Notes under the pieces: model-generated | Told to the model about the DNA's origin: nothing | The model's database searches: none | What the model saw: the letters and a program-made list of their open reading frames with translations, nothing else | Assembly (NCBI RefSeq): GCF_007786235.1 | Contig: NZ_VNFK01000014.1 | Coordinates: 1-64,000 of the forward strand | Source of the DNA: Paenarthrobacter nitroguajacolicus | Lineage (GTDB): Bacteria > Actinomycetota > Actinomycetes > Actinomycetales > Micrococcaceae | Length of the DNA: 64,000 nucleotides | Reading direction: 5' to 3' | Made by a program: the position numbers and the translations under genes | In this document: positions 1 through 10,941 of the stretch, in pieces | Numbering within the stretch: the first letter of the stretch is position 1 | Layout of the letters: each line of letters begins with the position of its first letter

Positions 1-100
1 CCTGGCAAAATTCAACCAATCAAAAAACAATCGGTATCAACAAACTTGGCACACTATTGAGTTCTCAAACAACAGACACAACCGGCACCACCCACACCCC
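1..100 (-). promoter_or_regulatory. Leader of a leftward rRNA operon
   Basis: Read on the minus strand this stretch carries TTGAGAACTCAA (57-68) followed by AGTGTGCCAAG, a box common in actinobacterial pre-16S leaders and spacers, where it takes part in rRNA processing. It then becomes T-rich and runs off the left edge. The 16S gene itself is not in the window, so its presence is inferred from the leader and the promoters at 135-307. Confidence 0.7.
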
Positions 101-134
101 ACAGGGTCCAGGATCGCTCCGGAGCAACTTTTCA

Positions 135-164
135 AACTTACCCGAACCGGCCGCACAAAGCAAA
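135..164 (-). promoter_or_regulatory. Candidate rrn promoter, proximal
   Basis: On the minus strand TTTGCT (159-164) and TAAGTT (135-140) are separated by 18 bases. Downstream comes a GAAAAGTTGC stretch and the palindrome GCTCCGGAGC (116-125), then the rRNA leader box. Position and order fit an rRNA promoter. Transcription start not shown. Confidence 0.55.
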
Positions 165-277
165 CCAAACCCAGGGCCTCCCACACCACCCAGCAGCACA
201 CAAAAGCACCACCGAAACCGGCAATTTGAAGGGAGTCGGTCGCCATTCCTTCCGCATCAGCGGCGGCGACTCAGATA

Positions 278-307
278 ACTTTACACGCGCCCCACCCCCG
301 CACCAAA
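278..307 (-). promoter_or_regulatory. Candidate rrn promoter, distal
   Basis: On the minus strand TTTGGT (302-307) and TAAAGT (278-283) are separated by 18 bases, the same geometry as the site at 135-164. Two tandem promoters are usual for actinobacterial rRNA operons. The A/C-rich stretch 308-458 between this site and the repeat array shows no gene. Confidence 0.45.
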
Positions 308-458
308 TCCACCCCAACACCACCCAAAAACCCCGCAAACACAAGCCAAACAACCCCACCACACCCCAAAACCAACCCAAAAACACCCCAACAACCAGCA
401 GTGAAGCCCATCACACCACCCAAACCACCGCCGTCGAACACCCACCACCCACCCCAAA

Positions 459-535
459 GTGAGAGAGCGTCGCCCGAAAACGGCAATTAGGTGAGAGAGC
501 GTCGGCCAAAACCAACGATTAGGTGAGAGAGCGTC
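459..535 (+). repeat. 32-bp-period array, core GTGAGAGAGCGTC, 3 copies
   Basis: Three exact copies of GTGAGAGAGCGTC start at 459, 491 and 523, exactly 32 bases apart. The 19-base spacers are similar but not identical; both end in GATTAG or AATTAG. The array lies between the tyrS terminator and the rRNA promoters. The same core and period recur at 6758-6834. Function unknown. Confidence 0.85.
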
Positions 536-572
536 GAAGCCGCCGACACACGCCACAAGCGCTTAAACGCAG

Positions 573-607
573 AAAGGGCCGGCAACCATAACGGTTGCCG
601 GCCCTTT
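573..607 (-). terminator. Terminator after tyrS
   Basis: A perfect 15-bp inverted repeat (AAAGGGCCGGCAACC with its complement, 5-base loop) lies 25 bases beyond the tyrS stop codon. On the minus strand it is followed by TTTCTGCGTTT, a poor but plausible U tract. Confidence 0.8.
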
Positions 608-632
608 CAGAGCTTCGTGATTACCAGTGAAC

Positions 633-1943
633 CTAGGCCGAAACCTCGATGGTGGCCAGGTTCTTCTTGCCCCGCCGAAGGAGCAGGTAGCGGCCGTGAA
701 GCAGTTCGTCCTGCGCAATGACGGCGTCGGGGTCGGACACCTTGGTGTTGTTCACGTAGGCGCCACCCTCTCCCACGGTCCTCCGTGCAGCCGACTTGCT
801 ATCGGACAGGCCGGAGGCAACCAACAGATCAATGATTCCCAGCCCTTCCGCACTAATCGTTGCCGAAGGGAGTTCCGCGGTGGCGGCTTCGAGGGTTCGC
901 TCATCCAGGACGGTGAGGTCGCCGTTGCCGAAAAGCGCAGCCGAAGCGGCGATGACCTTCTCTGTGGCGTCGACACCGTGGACCAGGGAAGTGACTTCGA
1001 AGGCGAGCTTCTTCTGGCCTTCACGGGCAAACGGACGCTCCGCCACAGCCTGCCCGAGAGTCTCAATCTCCGCACGCGAAAGGAACGTGAATACCTTGAG
1101 GCGATCCACGACATCGGCATCGGCTGTGTTGAGCCAGAACTGGTAGAACGTGTACGGGCTGCACATTTCCGGGTCCAGCCAGATGGCGTTGCCCTCGCTC
1201 TTGCCGAACTTGGTGCCATCGGAGTTGGTAATGAGCGGCGTACCCATGGCGTGGACGCTCTTGCCCTCCACCTTGCGAATAAGTTCGGTGCCACTGGTGA
1301 GGTTGCCCCACTGGTCCGAGCCACCGGTCTGGAGCGCGCAACCGTAATCCCGGAAGAGCTGGAGGTAGTCCATGCCCTGCAGGATCTGGTAGCTGAACTC
1401 GGTGTAGCTAATGCCTTCGTCCGAGCTGAGGCGAGACGCCACGGCATCCTTGCGGAGCATGGTGCCCACACGGAAGTGCTTGCCGATCTCGCGCAGGAAG
1501 TCGATGGCGCTCAGCGGGGCGGTCCAGTCCAGATTGTTGACCATTCGGGCGGAGTTCTCGCCCTCGAAACTGAGGAAGCGGCGCACCTGGCCCTGAAGGT
1601 AGCCAACCCACTCCGCGACGGTGTCCTTGGTGTTCAAGGTGCGTTCCGCCGTCGGACGCGGGTCACCGATCAGCCCGGTGGAACCGCCCACCAAACCCAG
1701 CGGCTTGTGGCCGGCCAGCTGAAGGCGGCGCATCACCAGAAGCTGTACGAGGTTGCCCAAGTGCAGCGACGGCGCCGTGGGGTCGAAGCCACAGTAATAC
1801 GTGATCGGGTCCCCTGCGAGCAGCTTTTCCAGTTCCGTTTCATCGGTGGAAACGTGGACAAGGCCGCGCCATTTGAGCTCCTGCCAGATGTTGGCAAAGG
1901 CGGGATCGTTGTGCTGGGACTCGAGGTTGTTTACGTGTGACAC
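633..1943 (-). CDS. tyrS: Tyrosyl-tRNA synthetase
   Basis: Class I aminoacyl-tRNA synthetase that charges tRNA-Tyr in the cytoplasm. The protein is 436 aa, the usual size of the bacterial TyrRS. The HIGH-type motif appears as HLGN (residues 61-64) and the KMSKS loop as KFGKS (245-249); tyrosine-binding TYYCGFDPTAPSLH precedes HLGN. The C-terminal ~65 residues form an S4-type RNA-binding domain (IIDLLVASGLSDSKSAARR onward). It is the last gene before a leftward rRNA operon and has its own hairpin terminator. No T-box leader was seen upstream; helD starts only 37 bases away and may be co-transcribed. Confidence 0.97.
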   Translation of the reverse strand: MSHVNNLESQHNDPAFANIWQELKWRGLVHVSTDETELEKLLAGDPITYYCGFDPTAPSLHLGNLVQLLVMRRLQLAGHKPLGLVGGSTGLIGDPRPTAERTLNTKDTVAEWVGYLQGQVRRFLSFEGENSARMVNNLDWTAPLSAIDFLREIGKHFRVGTMLRKDAVASRLSSDEGISYTEFSYQILQGMDYLQLFRDYGCALQTGGSDQWGNLTSGTELIRKVEGKSVHAMGTPLITNSDGTKFGKSEGNAIWLDPEMCSPYTFYQFWLNTADADVVDRLKVFTFLSRAEIETLGQAVAERPFAREGQKKLAFEVTSLVHGVDATEKVIAASAALFGNGDLTVLDERTLEAATAELPSATISAEGLGIIDLLVASGLSDSKSAARRTVGEGGAYVNNTKVSDPDAVIAQDELLHGRYLLLRRGKKNLATIEVSA

Positions 1944-1980
1944 GAGATCTAAGTTAGCAGGATTGCAGTGGCCGTTTTTC

Positions 1981-4209
1981 CTAGCGCTCGATGCCGGCGG
2001 GTAGCGGCGCGGCAGCGATGAGGCGCAAACGCTGCGTGGCTCGTGTCATGGCAACGTAAAGGTCGCCCACCTTGCCGTGCTCGTGGTTCAGCATGGCAGC
2101 AGGTTCCAGGACCACAACGCCGTCGAATTCCAGGCCCTTGGCTTCCTTGGGGCTGATCACCACGATGTCCTGCTCGTAGCTGCCGGCGCCGGAACCGATA
2201 CGGCGTCCGTAGACTTCCCGGAGCGCGGCTGTGGCCTGCGGCAGCAAGGGGCCGTCGGCAATCACGGCCAGCAGGCCGCCGTCGATCGCTTCCACTTCCT
2301 CCGGCAGGACCTCCACCAGGCGCTGCACAATACCGCCTGCCTCAACGTGGTCCACTACGGGTGACCACTTGCCCTCGCGTACAGCCTTGGGGGCGGAAAC
2401 AACCAGGCCGGCGCGGTTGGCCATACGGACTGCCGCTTCGGCGATCTGCGACGGCGTGCGGTAGTTGACCGTGAGTTCTTCGAGCGTCCAGCGGTCACCG
2501 AACGACGGCGCCAGCGCGCTTTGCCACGAATTGGCACCCGCTGCTGCGCTCGTCTGGGCGATGTCACCGACGATGGTGAAGGACTTCAACGGGCAGCGCC
2601 GCACCAAAAGGCGCCACTGCATGGGCGACAATTCCTGGGCTTCGTCAACCACGATGTGGCCGAAGGCCCACGAGCGGTCGCTCGTGGCGCGCTCGGCAGC
2701 GGTGAGCCGTCCCTCGCGTTCCTGGTTTTGTTCAGCGAGCTCCTCAGCCGTCACCAGGACATCGACGCCCATGGCTTCCATGTTGGCAAGGGTTTGCTTG
2801 GCATTGGCGAGGTCGCGGGCGCGATCTGCTTCCTGCTGCGCCAGTCCCCTGCCGGCCGCGGGATCGAGCTCGCCCAACAGCTCGGCGGCCTCATCCAGCA
2901 ACGGAACGTCAGCCTCCGTCCATGGCGCGTCGACGGGCCGCTGCAGCAGCGCGCGCTGTGCGGCCGTGAGGTGGGGCGTGCAGGCTTCAAGGATGGCGGG
3001 CTTGCTGAACAGCTCGGAGATCAATTTCTCCGGCGTCATCGGCATCCAGCAGAGGTTCAGGGCGATACGGACATCCCGGGCAGACCGGACGTCCTCGGCG
3101 AGGTAAGCACGATCGGCGTTGTTGCCGATATTCGATTCCTCCACAAGGTCCGTCAACTGCTCGGTGAGCTCACGCAGCAGAATCTTGACGAAGGTGAGCC
3201 GCGCTTCGTTATGCGGCTTGCCGGTGGCGCGGGCTTTTTCCCGGGCACGACGAACCTGCCGGACAGTCAGCGTCAGCTTCCGCGAGTCGACCTCGAGGAT
3301 GCGGTCCTCGGCAGGCGTGCGCTGTCGGTTGGCCACGGCATTGGCCACCACGGCGGCCATGTCCAGCTTGCCCTTGAGGGCAGCGACATCCGCGTTGTCC
3401 TCGGGGATGGCGTTGATACCAGGCATGAGGCGACCCAGGCTGGCCATGACCACGCCCGTTTCACCCAGCGACGGCAGAACCCGTTCGATGTAGTGCATGA
3501 AGGACGACGACGGCCCAACCAACAGGACGCCGGCGCTCTTGAGCCGATCCCGGTGCGTGTACAGCAGGTAGGCCGCGCGGTGCAGGGCGACGGCAGTCTT
3601 GCCCGTACCGGGACCACCCTGGACCACGAGCGCGCCCGAGATGGAGGAGCGGATGATCCGGTCCTGCTCCGACTGGATGGTACCCACGATGTCCGACATG
3701 CGGCCCGTGCGCTTGGAGTTCAAGGCCGCCAGCAGGGCGCCTTCCCCCTGGAGGGAGTCGTTGTCCGCGAGCATCCCGGCGTCCAGGACGTCATCTTCAA
3801 TCGCTTTGACCTCGCGCCCCTGCAGGATGAGGTGGCGACGGCGGCGCACACCTTGGCGATCGAAGGCGGTGGCCTGATAGAAGTGGCCGGCTTCGGGCGC
3901 ACGCCAGTCGACCATGAGTCGTTGGAGATCGGCGGTCGAGAGGCCGATGCGACCTATGTACTGGGCCTCACCCGAATCCAGGTCGAGCCGACCGAAGACC
4001 AAGCGGTCGTCGACGGCGTCGAGCTGGGCCAAGCGGTCTTCGTACAGTGCCGCGAACGCGTCACGTTCGGAAACGTTCTGCATGGTTCCCACCGCGCCGG
4101 CCTTGCGCACTTGCGCCAGCTGGGCGCGCTTTTCTGCGCGCAGCTCATCGAGCCGGGCGTACAGCCCGGCAACGTATTCCTGCTCGTGGACCAAATCAGC
4201 GTCGTGCAT
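1981..4209 (-). CDS. helD: HelD-type superfamily 1 ATPase (RNA polymerase recycling motor)
   Basis: 742-aa UvrD/Rep-like ATPase. Walker A is GGPGTGKTA (198-206) and Walker B VDEAQELSPMQW; a charged N-terminal segment (about residues 1-60) matches the coiled-coil arm with which HelD enters the RNA polymerase secondary channel. The C-terminal helicase lobe ends with ISPKEAKGLEFDGVVV and VAMTRATQRL, typical SF1 motifs V-VI. HelD of Bacillus and mycobacteria releases stalled RNA polymerase from DNA, and a Streptomyces relative (HelR) gives rifampicin tolerance. The ATG at 4209 is the first good start; its ribosome site is weak. It could be annotated simply as an AAA or UvrD-like helicase; the family call is firm, the RNAP role is from relatives. 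Confidence 0.88.
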   Translation of the reverse strand: MHDADLVHEQEYVAGLYARLDELRAEKRAQLAQVRKAGAVGTMQNVSERDAFAALYEDRLAQLDAVDDRLVFGRLDLDSGEAQYIGRIGLSTADLQRLMVDWRAPEAGHFYQATAFDRQGVRRRRHLILQGREVKAIEDDVLDAGMLADNDSLQGEGALLAALNSKRTGRMSDIVGTIQSEQDRIIRSSISGALVVQGGPGTGKTAVALHRAAYLLYTHRDRLKSAGVLLVGPSSSFMHYIERVLPSLGETGVVMASLGRLMPGINAIPEDNADVAALKGKLDMAAVVANAVANRQRTPAEDRILEVDSRKLTLTVRQVRRAREKARATGKPHNEARLTFVKILLRELTEQLTDLVEESNIGNNADRAYLAEDVRSARDVRIALNLCWMPMTPEKLISELFSKPAILEACTPHLTAAQRALLQRPVDAPWTEADVPLLDEAAELLGELDPAAGRGLAQQEADRARDLANAKQTLANMEAMGVDVLVTAEELAEQNQEREGRLTAAERATSDRSWAFGHIVVDEAQELSPMQWRLLVRRCPLKSFTIVGDIAQTSAAAGANSWQSALAPSFGDRWTLEELTVNYRTPSQIAEAAVRMANRAGLVVSAPKAVREGKWSPVVDHVEAGGIVQRLVEVLPEEVEAIDGGLLAVIADGPLLPQATAALREVYGRRIGSGAGSYEQDIVVISPKEAKGLEFDGVVVLEPAAMLNHEHGKVGDLYVAMTRATQRLRLIAAAPLPAGIER

Positions 4210-4331
4210 CGAACCGTAACCCCTATCGCAAAAGACAGACCGTCCATTCTACAGCGATTTTGGTAAACGTGGGGGGTACAGGTCATACGGCGGACTGCGT
4301 CACATATAGTTCTCCGTGCCGCAGTGCAAAG

Positions 4332-5000
4332 TCACCCCGTTGCGGGCCGATTTCGGGGCCTGGCCGCTTTGTACCTGGACACGGTGGGATCGTCCTCGAT
4401 CCAAAAGCGCCACGGATACTCGGTGGTTCCTCCCGGGCCAGCCACCCCAACCCGTGGCCCGCTGGCCACCGCCGCTGCCGGAGTCGCAGGCAACAACAAA
4501 TTGAAAGGTTCTGCGAGCGCGTCACGGCCGGTGTCCGCCGTCGTCAGTCCAAGTGCGGACGCAAGCCTGGCAGGCCCGCTGGCCAGGTCCCTATATGCCT
4601 TGGAGGCCGGCCTGCGGACGGCAGCGAGACCTTCACCCTCCACAATTTCGCCGGCTCGGAGGAGTAAAGCCGAGGGGGCGCCGTCACGGCCGCAAACGAT
4701 GTTGGCGCAGTAGTGCATCCCGTAGGTGAAGTACACGTACAGAAATCCCGGCGGTCCGAACATGGGAGCATTCCGTGCTGTGAGACCCCCGAAGGTATGC
4801 GAACCGGGATCGGGGTACTCGGAATCGCGCGGGCCCATGTAGGCCTCCACTTCCGTGAGCCTCACCGAGACCGGACCGGCTTCCGAGTAATGAGTCAGTA
4901 CAGCGCCCAGGATCAGCGGAGCTATGACACGGGCGTCGCCCTCAAGGAACTTCCGCACTTCCTTCGGGTCACTGACAGCGTTTTCCGTGGACGAACTCAT
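4332..5000 (-). CDS. 3-methyladenine DNA glycosylase, AAG/MPG family
   Basis: 222-aa monofunctional DNA glycosylase that removes 3-methyladenine and other alkylated purines. Family hallmarks: LTEVEAYMGPRDSEYPDP near residues 48-65, SHTFGGLTARNAPMFGPPG, then YVYFTYGMHYCANIV (catalytic Glu lies in the EVEAY segment). It is divergent from the Ada-AlkA fusion gene across an 83-bp gap, so the two alkylation-repair enzymes probably share a control region. It could also be read through into helD downstream (122-bp gap, no clear terminator). Length and motifs are complete. Confidence 0.93.
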   Translation of the reverse strand: MSSSTENAVSDPKEVRKFLEGDARVIAPLILGAVLTHYSEAGPVSVRLTEVEAYMGPRDSEYPDPGSHTFGGLTARNAPMFGPPGFLYVYFTYGMHYCANIVCGRDGAPSALLLRAGEIVEGEGLAAVRRPASKAYRDLASGPARLASALGLTTADTGRDALAEPFNLLLPATPAAAVASGPRVGVAGPGGTTEYPWRFWIEDDPTVSRYKAARPRNRPATG

Positions 5001-5083
5001 GCCCAGACCCTAGCAAAGGACGAGGGAACGGCCATGTCCGATTTCCGCTAGCAACCGTGCGGGGCGGCTGGCAGGATGAAGCC

Positions 5084-6574
5084 ATGGACTTCTGGCAGCG
5101 CTACAGGGCGATCGACGCCCGCGACACACGGTTCGACGGCCAGTTCTTCACAGCCGTCAGCTCCACCGGGATCTATTGCAGGCCGTCGTGTCCCGCCCGG
5201 ACTCCAAGAGCTGAAAACGTCACATTCTATGAAACCTCTGCGGCTGCGCACGAAGCAGGTTACCGGGCCTGCAAGCGGTGCCTTCCCGAGGCTGTCCCCG
5301 GAACTCCGGCGTGGAACATCCGCTCGGACATCGCCGGCCGCGCCATGCGATTGATCAACGACGGCGTCATCACCCGTGAGGGCGTCGACGGCCTGGCGCA
5401 ACGGCTGGGCTACTCCGCGCGGCAACTAAACCGCATCCTCAGCAACGAGCTCGGTGCCGGTCCCCTCTCGCTGGCCCGGGCAAGCAGGGCGCAGACGGCC
5501 AGGACCCTGTTGGTTTCAACGAACATGCTGCTGGCAGATGTCGCATTCGCTTCCGGGTTCAACAGCGTGCGCCAATTCAACGACACCATTGGTGAGGTCT
5601 TTGCGATGACCCCGACGGCGTTGCGCGCCACCGGGGCGAAGTCCGGCCCGCACAGGGGCACCGGGGTTTCGGGGGCGGCGCCTGCCGCTCTGACGCTTAA
5701 CTTGCCCTACAGGGAACCGTTTGATCCGGGAATCTTCGACTTCCTGGCAGTTCGGGCGGTTCCGGGCATCGAGGCGGCAAGTACCTCGGCGGATGGAACC
5801 AGGACGTATGCCCGCACGCTGCACCTGCCGCGGGGCAGCGCGTCCTTCTCTGTCGCGTTCAACCCTTCGGCTCCGGGCAAACCGTTGCAGTTGACGGCCA
5901 CCGCCGTTGACCTCCATGACCTCCCGGCACTGTTGAGCCGAGTCCGGAGACTATTCGATTTGGACGCGGACCCTCAGTCCATAGATGATGCATTGGCCAC
6001 GGACCCCCGGCTAAAGGGCAACGTCACAGCGACCCCCGGAATTCGGGTTCCAGGTGCCGTGGACCCCCAGGAATTGCTGATCAGGGCAATAATCGGGCAG
6101 CAGATCACCGTCGGCGCTGCTCGTACTGCCCTCACCCGGTTGTCGGCTGCCGGCTCTCCCGCCGCTGTGGCCACTCCCGGTTTGGAACGACTGTTTCCGA
6201 CGGCGGCAGAACTCGCCGAGCACGGCCGTGCCCTGCTCCGGGGACCCCAGCGCCGCATTGACTCCGTCGTGGCCGCAGCCGAGGCCGTGGCCACCGGGGC
6301 GCTCGACTTCGGTTACGGCGACGATCTGGAGAGCCTGGAAAAGAAGCTTTTGCCGTTGTCGGGCGTGGGACCGTGGACGGTTGGGTATGTCGGCATGCGT
6401 GTGCTGGGTGCCCCTGACGTTTTCCTGGCCAACGATGCCGCGGTGCGGAACGGCTTGAAGGTGCTGCCCGCAGGAGCAGGACTCAGTGGCGATTTCCGTG
6501 AGCTCAGCCCTTGGCGCTCCTACGCCACCATGCACCTGTGGCGTGCAGCGGCAAAGCCCAAACCCCGTAATTAG
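5084..6574 (+). CDS. Ada-AlkA fusion: methyl-responsive activator and DNA glycosylase
   Basis: About 496 aa. The N-terminus is the Ada methylphosphotriester-sensing zinc domain with the four cysteines C32, C36, C63 and C66 (YCRPSC ... CKRC). An AraC-type helix-turn-helix follows (about 85-185). The C-terminal half is AlkA: an N-terminal beta domain, then HhH-GPD with LSGVGPWTVGYVG and the catalytic Asp of FLANDAAV. The O6-methylguanine methyltransferase domain of E. coli Ada is absent. The ATG at 5084 is preferred to the in-frame GTG at 5057, because the family begins at this FW..YRAI stretch and AGGA lies 7 bases upstream. Methylation of the Ada part should activate alkylation-response genes including itself; the divergent glycosylase is the obvious partner. 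Confidence 0.93.
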   Translation: MDFWQRYRAIDARDTRFDGQFFTAVSSTGIYCRPSCPARTPRAENVTFYETSAAAHEAGYRACKRCLPEAVPGTPAWNIRSDIAGRAMRLINDGVITREGVDGLAQRLGYSARQLNRILSNELGAGPLSLARASRAQTARTLLVSTNMLLADVAFASGFNSVRQFNDTIGEVFAMTPTALRATGAKSGPHRGTGVSGAAPAALTLNLPYREPFDPGIFDFLAVRAVPGIEAASTSADGTRTYARTLHLPRGSASFSVAFNPSAPGKPLQLTATAVDLHDLPALLSRVRRLFDLDADPQSIDDALATDPRLKGNVTATPGIRVPGAVDPQELLIRAIIGQQITVGAARTALTRLSAAGSPAAVATPGLERLFPTAAELAEHGRALLRGPQRRIDSVVAAAEAVATGALDFGYGDDLESLEKKLLPLSGVGPWTVGYVGMRVLGAPDVFLANDAAVRNGLKVLPAGAGLSGDFRELSPWRSYATMHLWRAAAKPKPRN

Positions 6575-6578
6575 CCGA

Positions 6579-6725
6579 CCCTCTTCCACATCCCAACACC
6601 ATTCAACGGACCCTCTTCCACATCCCAACACCATTCAACGGACCCTCTTCCACATCCCAACACCATTCAACCGACCCTCTTCCACATCCCAACACCATTC
6701 AACCGCCCCTCTTCCACATCCCAAC
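6579..6725 (+). repeat. 32-bp minisatellite, about 4.6 copies
   Basis: A 32-base unit beginning CCCTCTTCCACATCCCAAC and ending ATTCAAC plus CGGA, CCGA or CCGC is repeated at 6579, 6611, 6643 and 6675, with a partial fifth copy at 6707. It starts directly after the Ada-AlkA stop codon. On the minus strand each unit contains GATGTGGAAGAGGGTC, a variant of the GATGTGAGAGAGCGTC seen at 6787-6802, so this looks like a diverged and locally amplified member of the same family. Confidence 0.9.
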
Positions 6726-6757
6726 GCAAGCACTTGACTGGGGCATGGACGTGCAAT

Positions 6758-6834
6758 GTGAGAGAGGGATCGCGTGAAGTGGTGGTGATGTGAGAGAGCG
6801 TCTCCAAAAAGCCGACGGGAAGTGAGAGAGCGTC
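6758..6834 (+). repeat. 32-bp-period array, core GTGAGAGAGCGTC, 3 copies
   Basis: Cores start at 6758 (variant GTGAGAGAGGG), 6790 and 6822 (both exact), again exactly 32 bases apart. The third copy runs into GGATTAG, which overlaps the stop codon of the leftward gene at 6841. Same family as 459-535. Confidence 0.85.
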
Positions 6835-6840
6835 AGAGGA

Positions 6841-7578
6841 TTAGCGGGCGGCGGGCTGGGCGGCCGGCCAAGGCAAGAGCTCGGGCAGTTCGACGCCGTC
6901 GGCGGCCGCAGTTGCCCGCAGGCTGCCAAGGCTCGGTTCGCGGCCCGCCAGCCAAGCTGCGATGTCCGTCAGCATTCCCGTAATGGCTATCGACGTCCCA
7001 CCATTGCCGATACTCAGCTGCGGAAGGCCTGTTGGCTGCAGGACCAGTTTGTACGTCTCGGGCACACGCGCAGCCAGGAAGCCAATGAGGTGCTCGCAGA
7101 ACGGCCGGCTCCACGTCTCCGGCCCGTAACCCAGGCGCAGGTCCGATGCATGGATGGTGAGTTCGCGCCACAGAGCCAGCCCGCCGCCGAAAACTGTTCC
7201 GTCCCGATAGGCGATCCGGGCCTGCCAGTCGTCCGGACCCAGGGCGTCAAATGCGGACATGGCGGAAGCCAGCGCAGCGGTGACGGACTCCGTGTGCTGC
7301 GCGAGGCTGTGGCCCGCAGCAAGCTCGATGGCCTTCGTGCGTCCCTCCATGCCGCCGTCGTACAGTTCGATGGTTTCGCCGCGGCGGGCATATTCCAGCT
7401 GCCGTGCCATCGCGTCGGCAATGCCCCTGGTATGGGCAAGAACGTGTCCGCGGGTCCAACCGGGAAGTTCCGAGGATTCGGCTACGGACGCGTCGTCCAT
7501 TTTGGCAAGGAGTCGGGTGACGGTGTCGGCGGCTTTGTGAAGCTCTGCGGGCAACGTCGCTGGAGTGATCCGGGTCAT
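6841..7578 (-). CDS. Maleylpyruvate isomerase (MDMPI/DinB-fold) family protein
   Basis: 245-aa protein of the mycothiol-dependent maleylpyruvate isomerase family. The N-terminal DinB-like helical bundle shows SELPGWTRGHVLAHTRGIADAM (about 37-58), where the His of HVLAH contributes to the metal site, and LWRELTIHASDLRLG supplies further ligands. A small C-terminal domain (from about 185) is typical of the actinobacterial paralogues. Mycothiol is the actinobacterial thiol, so the family fits the host. No aromatic-degradation genes are nearby, so the substrate is unknown and maleylpyruvate activity should not be assumed. Confidence 0.85.
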   Translation of the reverse strand: MTRITPATLPAELHKAADTVTRLLAKMDDASVAESSELPGWTRGHVLAHTRGIADAMARQLEYARRGETIELYDGGMEGRTKAIELAAGHSLAQHTESVTAALASAMSAFDALGPDDWQARIAYRDGTVFGGGLALWRELTIHASDLRLGYGPETWSRPFCEHLIGFLAARVPETYKLVLQPTGLPQLSIGNGGTSIAITGMLTDIAAWLAGREPSLGSLRATAAADGVELPELLPWPAAQPAAR

Positions 7579-7607
7579 ATCGCCATGCTAACGCAGAGTT
7601 AAACGAA

Positions 7608-7641
7608 GAGCGGGACGGCACCTTCAGGTACCGTCCCGCTC
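7608..7641 (-). terminator. Terminator of the arginine operon
   Basis: Inverted repeat GAGCGGGACGG ... CCGTCCCGCTC with a 12-base loop, 14 bases beyond the argH stop. On the minus strand the stem is followed by TTCGTTTAAC. Confidence 0.85.
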
Positions 7642-7655
7642 CCGGCGGACAAGCG

Positions 7656-10333
<2,678 letters not shown>

Positions 10334-10404
10334 GAGAGTGCTCCTTTGTTGTTGCTTGGTTCATTCGAATCAAATGCTGTGTGAATCAGTGCTGTGTAAA
10401 GCAG

Positions 10405-10941
10405 TTAGTTGCCGGGGCCGGCTTCCTCGGCCATCCGCAGGAATCTGGCCGCTAGCTCTGCCCCGCCATCGGGATCCCGTGCGACCAGCAGCAAAGTGTC
10501 GTCGCCTGCGATCGTACCCAATACCGACGGCATCACGGAGTGGTCAACGGCCAGTGCCAGGAAGTTGGCTGCCCCCGGCGGGGTGCGGAGCACCACGATG
10601 TTGCCCGATGCCTCGGCGGTTACCAGGAGTTCGCCGCAGAGCCGGGTCAGCCGCGCGTCGAGAATTTCCTGGGTGACCCCGCTCTTGGCGTTGCGGTCGC
10701 CGCCCTCCCCCGGCACGGCATAGACCAATGCTCCATCCTTGCCGCGGACGCGCACCGCGCCCAGTTCCACGAGGTCGCGGGACAGGGTGGCCTGGGTGAC
10801 CTGCACGCCGTCGTCCGCGAGCAGGGCTGCAAGCTCTGCTTGGGAACGCACGGACTCACCCGTCAGGATCGCAGTGATGCGGGCCTGCCGGGCGGTCTTG
10901 GTGGCCGGGCTTGCGCCCGGCACGGACGGGTTGGCGGACAC
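10405..10941 (-). CDS. argR: Arginine repressor ArgR
   Basis: 178-aa transcription factor that binds ARG boxes when loaded with arginine. The N-terminal winged helix covers about residues 15-90 ([28 protein letters not shown]). The C-terminal oligomerisation and arginine-binding domain holds [14 protein letters not shown]. The GTG start overlaps the argF stop by one base (TAGTG). As part of the operon it regulates, it gives autoregulation; the likely operator is upstream of argC at 16457-16501. Confidence 0.95.
   Translation of the reverse strand: MSANPSVPGASPATKTARQARITAILTGESVRSQAELAALLADDGVQVTQATLSRDLVELGAVRVRGKDGALVYAVPGEGGDRNAKSGVTQEILDARLTRLCGELLVTAEASGNIVVLRTPPGAANFLALAVDHSVMPSVLGTIAGDDTLLLVARDPDGGAELAARFLRMAEEAGPGN

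Noticed and set aside
459..535. CRISPR array
   Set aside because: The core is only 13 bp and the spacers are related to each other; no cas genes are in the window. Kept as a tandem array of unknown role.
1..632. A 16S rRNA or tRNA gene in the first 600 bases
   Set aside because: Only promoter and leader sequence is present; no conserved 16S start and no tRNA cloverleaf were recognised.
627..1940. Long open frame on the plus strand opposite tyrS (437 codons)
   Set aside because: It is an antisense shadow of the high-GC tyrS gene; the translation has no recognisable domain and tyrS is complete on the other strand.
1944..1980. T-box leader for tyrS
   Set aside because: The gap is only 37 bases, too short, and no T-box sequence is present.
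2521..4266. 581-codon frame opposite helD
   Set aside because: Antisense shadow with third-position GC bias; no ribosome site or family features.
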